Source: a bacterium (GTDB lineage Bacteria; Tectomicrobia; Entotheonellia; Entotheonellales; Entotheonellaceae). From it: 7,602 nt of DNA. The DNA is taken from the NCBI GenBank assembly GCA_027294925.1, contig JAPULM010000150.1, positions 1-7,602 of the forward strand. Reading direction: 5' to 3'. The notes beneath the pieces were generated by a model. The model saw only the letters and a program-made list of their open reading frames with translations. It had not been told where the DNA came from and searched no databases. Both the position numbers and the translations under genes were made by a program. Within the stretch, counting starts at the first letter, position 1. Every line of letters begins with the position of its first letter. Positions 4,833-7,602 of this stretch are shown one piece after another.

Positions 4833-6677
4833 ATGTACGGGTACAACGGGCGTATACTTCATGTCAATCTCAGCACGAGTCAATCGAGTATTGAAACGTT
4901 TGACGAAACATTTGCACAAACCTATCTCGGCGGCAATGGCTTTGCCGTCCGGCTGTTATACGACCATTTGGCAGCCGGTATCGATCCTCTTGGGCCGGAC
5001 AATATGTTGGTATTCGCCGTCGGTCCGGCCACCGACACCTTAGTGCCCGGCGCCACCCGCTGTTGCGTCGCCACCAAATCGCCGCTGACTGGCTTGTTCT
5101 GTGACAGCACCTTTGGTGGCATGTTTGCAGTCATGGAGAAACGTGCCGGGTTCGAAGCCATTAGCATTACCGGCCAGGCGTCGCAGCCCGTCTATTTGCT
5201 GGTCAATGAAGCAGGGGCGGAGATCAAACCGGCAAGCGACCTCTGGGGGCAGTATACGCAGCAAACCAACCATGCCATTCAGGCGCGGGAAGGGAAAGAT
5301 GTTGCGGTTCTATCGATTGGTCCGGCAGGGGAGAATCGAGTGCGCTATGCCTGTGCGGTACACACCTGGGATAAAAGCCGCGACGGCGTCGCTGGACGTG
5401 GTGGGATCGGCGCCGTGATGGGGTCCAAAAACCTTAAAGCCATTGCCGTAACCGGCAGCCGCAAAACCACCATGGCCGACCCACAAGCGGGCAAAGCGTT
5501 GCTCAAAGATACGCGTGAGGACCTCAAAGTCGGCACCGCTGCCCTGAAACAGTACGGCACGACGATTTTAGTCAACATGGTCAATAAAATTGGCGCCTTA
5601 GGGGTGCGCAATCTACAAACCGAATCGTATGACAAAGCCGACGCCATTTCTGGCGAGACGTTTCGGGAGGCGTATTTTGACAAAGACACGACCTGCTTTA
5701 AGTGTCCAGTCGCCTGTGGCAAAGATTTTCATGTGCAGGACGGGGAATATGCCGGCACACGTTGGAAGATGCCCGAATACGAAACCATTTTCGCCCTAGG
5801 ATCGATGCTCGACAATTCACACAAGGCATCTATTGTGAAAGCAAACGAGCTGTGTGATCAGCTTGGTATGGATACCATTAGCATGGGCGTCACCTTGTCG
5901 TTTGCGTTCGAGTGCTACGAGAAGGGGCTGTTGACGGACGAACACACGGATCAGGCGCTCACCTTTGGTGATTATCACATGATTCTCGACCTCATTGAAG
6001 CCACCGCCTATCGGCGCGGTCTTGGCGATTTATTGGCTGAGGGTTCGGTGCGTATCGCTGATCAACTGGGCGGTGATGCGGCCAATTATTTATATGCCGT
6101 CAAGGGTCTGGAAATGCCGGCGCACTCTGCCCGCGTCCTCAAAGGCATGAGCATCGGCTATGCCACGGCCACACGGGGCGGTAGTCATCACGATACGCGG
6201 CCGACACTGCAATACGGTACCGACCACGACAATACAACGGTAGACGGTAAACCCGAATTTGCTATCAAGAGTCAGCATTTTACCGCCGTGGGCGATTCGC
6301 TGACCCAGTGCCGTTTTGTGAGCGAGCGGGGTTTTGGCAGCATGCTCAATGAGCATTATCCGCGCATGATCAACGTTGTTACCGGCTGGGATTTATCTTT
6401 GCATGATGTTGAACGTATTGGCGAGCGTATTTGGAATCTTGAACGGGCATTTAACGTGCGGGAAGGCGTTAATCGTAGTCAGGACGTTCTGCCTTATCGG
6501 GTGATGTACGAGCCGGTTCCGGATGGGTTGCATCAGGGCATGTATTGTCCGCCTGATGAACTCAATGCCATGCTCGATGCCTATTATGAGCTGCGCGGCT
6601 GGGACGCCAACGGCGTGCCAACGCCGGAAAAACTTGCATCATTGGGGCTGGCGTCTCTATCGCGTGATATCTGCTAA
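4833..6677 (+). CDS. aor: Aldehyde:ferredoxin oxidoreductase family tungstoenzyme
   Basis: Oxidises an aldehyde to the carboxylic acid (or the reverse) with ferredoxin, using a tungsten bis-pterin and one [4Fe-4S] cluster in the cytoplasm. 614 residues, close to the ~605 of the Pyrococcus enzyme. ATG at 4833 is preferred because it gives MYGYNGRILHVNLS, the family start, behind GGAGG. The N-terminal domain (about 1-207) ends in the pterin-binding hallmark GRGGIGAVMGSKNLKAI. Cluster ligands Cys288, Cys291 and Cys295 (CFKCPVAC) and Cys493 (DSLTQC) fall at essentially the spacing known for Pyrococcus AOR (288/291/295/494). The two pterin-contact motifs are DQLGMD (342-347) and DSLTQC (488-493). 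Glu315/Glu317 (MPEYE) and the His pair 452-453 (GGSHHDTR) lie where active-site Glu and His are known. The C-terminal RGWDANGVPTPEKL is also typical. No cofactor ligand is missing. Substrate unknown; benzoyl-CoA-reductase-type relatives are less likely without partner subunits. Followed at 9 bases by a MoaD-like gene. Confidence 0.95.
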   Translation: MYGYNGRILHVNLSTSQSSIETFDETFAQTYLGGNGFAVRLLYDHLAAGIDPLGPDNMLVFAVGPATDTLVPGATRCCVATKSPLTGLFCDSTFGGMFAVMEKRAGFEAISITGQASQPVYLLVNEAGAEIKPASDLWGQYTQQTNHAIQAREGKDVAVLSIGPAGENRVRYACAVHTWDKSRDGVAGRGGIGAVMGSKNLKAIAVTGSRKTTMADPQAGKALLKDTREDLKVGTAALKQYGTTILVNMVNKIGALGVRNLQTESYDKADAISGETFREAYFDKDTTCFKCPVACGKDFHVQDGEYAGTRWKMPEYETIFALGSMLDNSHKASIVKANELCDQLGMDTISMGVTLSFAFECYEKGLLTDEHTDQALTFGDYHMILDLIEATAYRRGLGDLLAEGSVRIADQLGGDAANYLYAVKGLEMPAHSARVLKGMSIGYATATRGGSHHDTRPTLQYGTDHDNTTVDGKPEFAIKSQHFTAVGDSLTQCRFVSERGFGSMLNEHYPRMINVVTGWDLSLHDVERIGERIWNLERAFNVREGVNRSQDVLPYRVMYEPVPDGLHQGMYCPPDELNAMLDAYYELRGWDANGVPTPEKLASLGLASLSRDIC

Positions 6678-6686
6678 CTAACCCCT

Positions 6687-7079
6687 ATGCAGATTACCAT
6701 CACCACCATTATTTTTGGCCTCCCCAGCGGCCAACGCACCGATCGGCTTTGCCTGACACTGCCGATGGACGCTCTGCCGCTACGCGACCTGATCGCACAA
6801 AAAATCCGCCAGGAGGTGGCAGAATGTCAGGCCAAGCAACGACCGGGCCTCAGCGGCGAGCACTGCCTGCCGGCGGTCCTCATCCGCGCCAGGTCACGAG
6901 AAGCTCTGGCGCCTAGCGCCGTAGAAGCGGAAATCGCTCACGCGCAGCAGGCATTTGCTGCGCGTGACTATATGATCGTGATTGATAACCAACGCATTGA
7001 CGATGCCGACGCCATCGTCGCCTTGTCACCTGATGCACGGATTGAATTTATCAAAATTTTACCTATCGTCGGCGGATAA
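6687..7079 (+). CDS. MoaD/ThiS-like beta-grasp protein with C-terminal Gly-Gly
   Basis: Probable sulfur-carrier-like protein, 130 residues, ending ILPIVGG, so that Gly129-Gly130 is a free C-terminal Gly-Gly as in MoaD and ThiS. The N-terminal strand QITITTIIFG, the helix LRDLIAQKIRQEV (32-44) and the closing VALSPDARIEFIKILPIVGG fit a beta-grasp fold. It is longer than MoaD or ThiS (about 65-85) by some 45 residues, inserted between the first helix and a second helix at about 80-92, before the strand YMIVIDNQRI. I recognise the general pattern as a family of longer uncharacterised Gly-Gly proteins, but not a named function. It starts 9 bases after the AOR stop, in the same reading frame, with no clear ribosome-binding site, so translation is probably coupled to AOR. 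Context suggests a role in pterin dithiolene sulfuration or another step for AOR (inference). A ubiquitin-like conjugation role is the alternative. Confidence 0.75.
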   Translation: MQITITTIIFGLPSGQRTDRLCLTLPMDALPLRDLIAQKIRQEVAECQAKQRPGLSGEHCLPAVLIRARSREALAPSAVEAEIAHAQQAFAARDYMIVIDNQRIDDADAIVALSPDARIEFIKILPIVGG

Positions 7080-7110
7080 TCGACAGGCTTTGTCTGACCA
7101 CAAGTAAGGA

Positions 7111-7145
7111 ATGGCGTATGCCGGAATTGACGGTTATGGCGTATG
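7111..7145. repeat. Short direct repeat at the convergent gene junction
   Basis: ATGGCGTATG occurs at 7111-7120 and 7136-7145, a 25-base period, straddling the nuclease stop codon. It does not resemble a known insertion-site duplication or an attachment site, and at 10 bases it may be accidental. Confidence 0.35.
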
Positions 7146-7602
7146 ATTCAATGTTCGCTGTAGTACGGCCGCTAGCCGTACAGCGGCACGTAATAATTGG
7201 AGTTGGATGGTTTGATAATGGGTCTGCACATAAGACCGATCAATTGTTTTGCCAGGCGGATAAATATGATGTGACAGAATCAAAGCTTGCGTTTCAGCAT
7301 GCCAGCGTTCCACTACCGTCCGCCATGCGGCAGGCGTGGAGGCTTTGATGAATGGTTCTTCCTGACGCAGCGCAGACATCAAATGCCGTAACTTACGAGC
7401 ATAACGTATAGCGTTGCCAGGACGGTAAAAACCGGTTGCCTGACGAATGATTTTACTATCCCAAAGCACATGCAAATTAGCGCCTGAGCACTGCTTCTTA
7501 CCATCAACAGTAATCAATTTTGACGCCGCCCCCTGCCAGATGACACAAGTGAGGTTGCCGCCGCGATCGGCGGCTTTGCCGGCATGCAACGGCTGGTGGA
7601 TG
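7134..7602 (-). CDS. S1/P1-type nuclease, C-terminal part (5' end outside window)
   Basis: Zinc-dependent S1/P1 family nuclease, which cleaves single-stranded DNA and RNA to 5'-nucleotides and is normally exported. About 155 C-terminal residues are visible and the frame stays open to the right edge. The first visible residues IHQPLH, then DRGGN, then NLHVLWD are the core zinc-site motifs. By comparison with nuclease P1 (from memory), the second His of IHQPLH corresponds to His126, and the His and Asp of NLHVLWD to His149 and Asp153, the trinuclear zinc ligands. The Asp120 and His116 equivalents and any signal peptide lie outside the window. The closing VRLAAVLQRTL is the usual family end, so the stop at 7136-7134 is natural. 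Some spacing between GGN and NLH differs from P1, as is common in bacteria. The gene converges on the AOR/MoaD-like pair, with 54 bases between stops. A TTG at 7589 could be read as a start but would cut the zinc site, so I reject it. Confidence 0.85.
   Translation of the reverse strand, partial: IHQPLHAGKAADRGGNLTCVIWQGAASKLITVDGKKQCSGANLHVLWDSKIIRQATGFYRPGNAIRYARKLRHLMSALRQEEPFIKASTPAAWRTVVERWHAETQALILSHHIYPPGKTIDRSYVQTHYQTIQLQLLRAAVRLAAVLQRTLNHTP
7163..7181. repeat. Perfect inverted repeat inside the nuclease 3' end
   Basis: GTACGGC (7163-7169) and GCCGTAC (7175-7181) form a 7-bp stem with a 5-base loop CGCTA. The flanking GCT and AGC allow a little more pairing with a bulge. It lies about 85 bases past the end of the MoaD-like gene and within the last codons of the nuclease. 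No T run follows on either strand. It might help end the + transcript or protect the nuclease mRNA 3' end; it may also be chance. Confidence 0.35.

Noticed and set aside
4520..5043. Short open frames upstream of the aldehyde oxidoreductase (4520-4717 +, 4594-4788 -, 4624-5043 +).
   Set aside because: No recognisable protein, no good start context, and the longest overlaps the true oxidoreductase frame. I read the region as leader and regulatory DNA.
7118..7348. A + strand open frame of 76 codons with AAGGA 7 bases before its ATG.
   Set aside because: It lies wholly antisense to the nuclease, apart from its first codons. The nuclease frame has family-like sequence right to its stop, while the + product resembles nothing I know. 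The good ribosome-binding site keeps a small chance open.

Overview
This is a bacterial chromosomal window with six protein genes and no RNA genes, CRISPR array, insertion sequence or phage gene that I can see. Coding density is high and base composition is near balanced, except for a very GC-rich stretch at about 645-880. The gene content is metabolic: an acyl-CoA dehydrogenase, methylmalonyl-CoA epimerase, an archaeal/fungal-class aspartate-semialdehyde dehydrogenase, an RNase E/G and a tungsten-type aldehyde:ferredoxin oxidoreductase. This suggests an environmental bacterium able to degrade acyl-CoA and branched-chain compounds and with at least some anaerobic or microaerobic redox chemistry. 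The RNase E start and catalytic core look more like deltaproteobacterial or related lineages (Tectomicrobia would also fit) than the E. coli group. That placement is an impression from memory and not a measured result.

Left part (1-4388): the 3' end of an acyl-CoA dehydrogenase gene on + runs to 616. It meets, tail to tail with only 9 bases between stop codons, a minus-strand set read in the order asd (4388 to 3309), methylmalonyl-CoA epimerase (3074 to 2664), RNase E/G (2539 to 626). The spacers of 234 and 124 bases carry inverted repeats. Those in front of RNase E and the epimerase would form leader hairpins.

Middle (4389-4832): a non-coding divergent region between asd and the aldehyde oxidoreductase. 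It holds an exact 12-bp tandem duplication in the asd leader, a consensus-like TTGACA box, and three successive stem-loops upstream of the oxidoreductase.

Right part (4833-7602): an AOR-family tungstopterin/[4Fe-4S] enzyme with all expected cofactor ligands is followed 9 bases later, in the same reading frame, by a long MoaD/ThiS-like beta-grasp protein ending in Gly-Gly. The two are probably one transcript, with the small protein serving cofactor or sulfur transfer. They converge on the 3' two thirds of an S1/P1-type zinc nuclease gene that enters from the right edge.

I found no clear undescribed system. The best leads are the extended Gly-Gly protein paired with AOR, the structured leader in front of AOR, and the inverted repeat in the RNase E leader.
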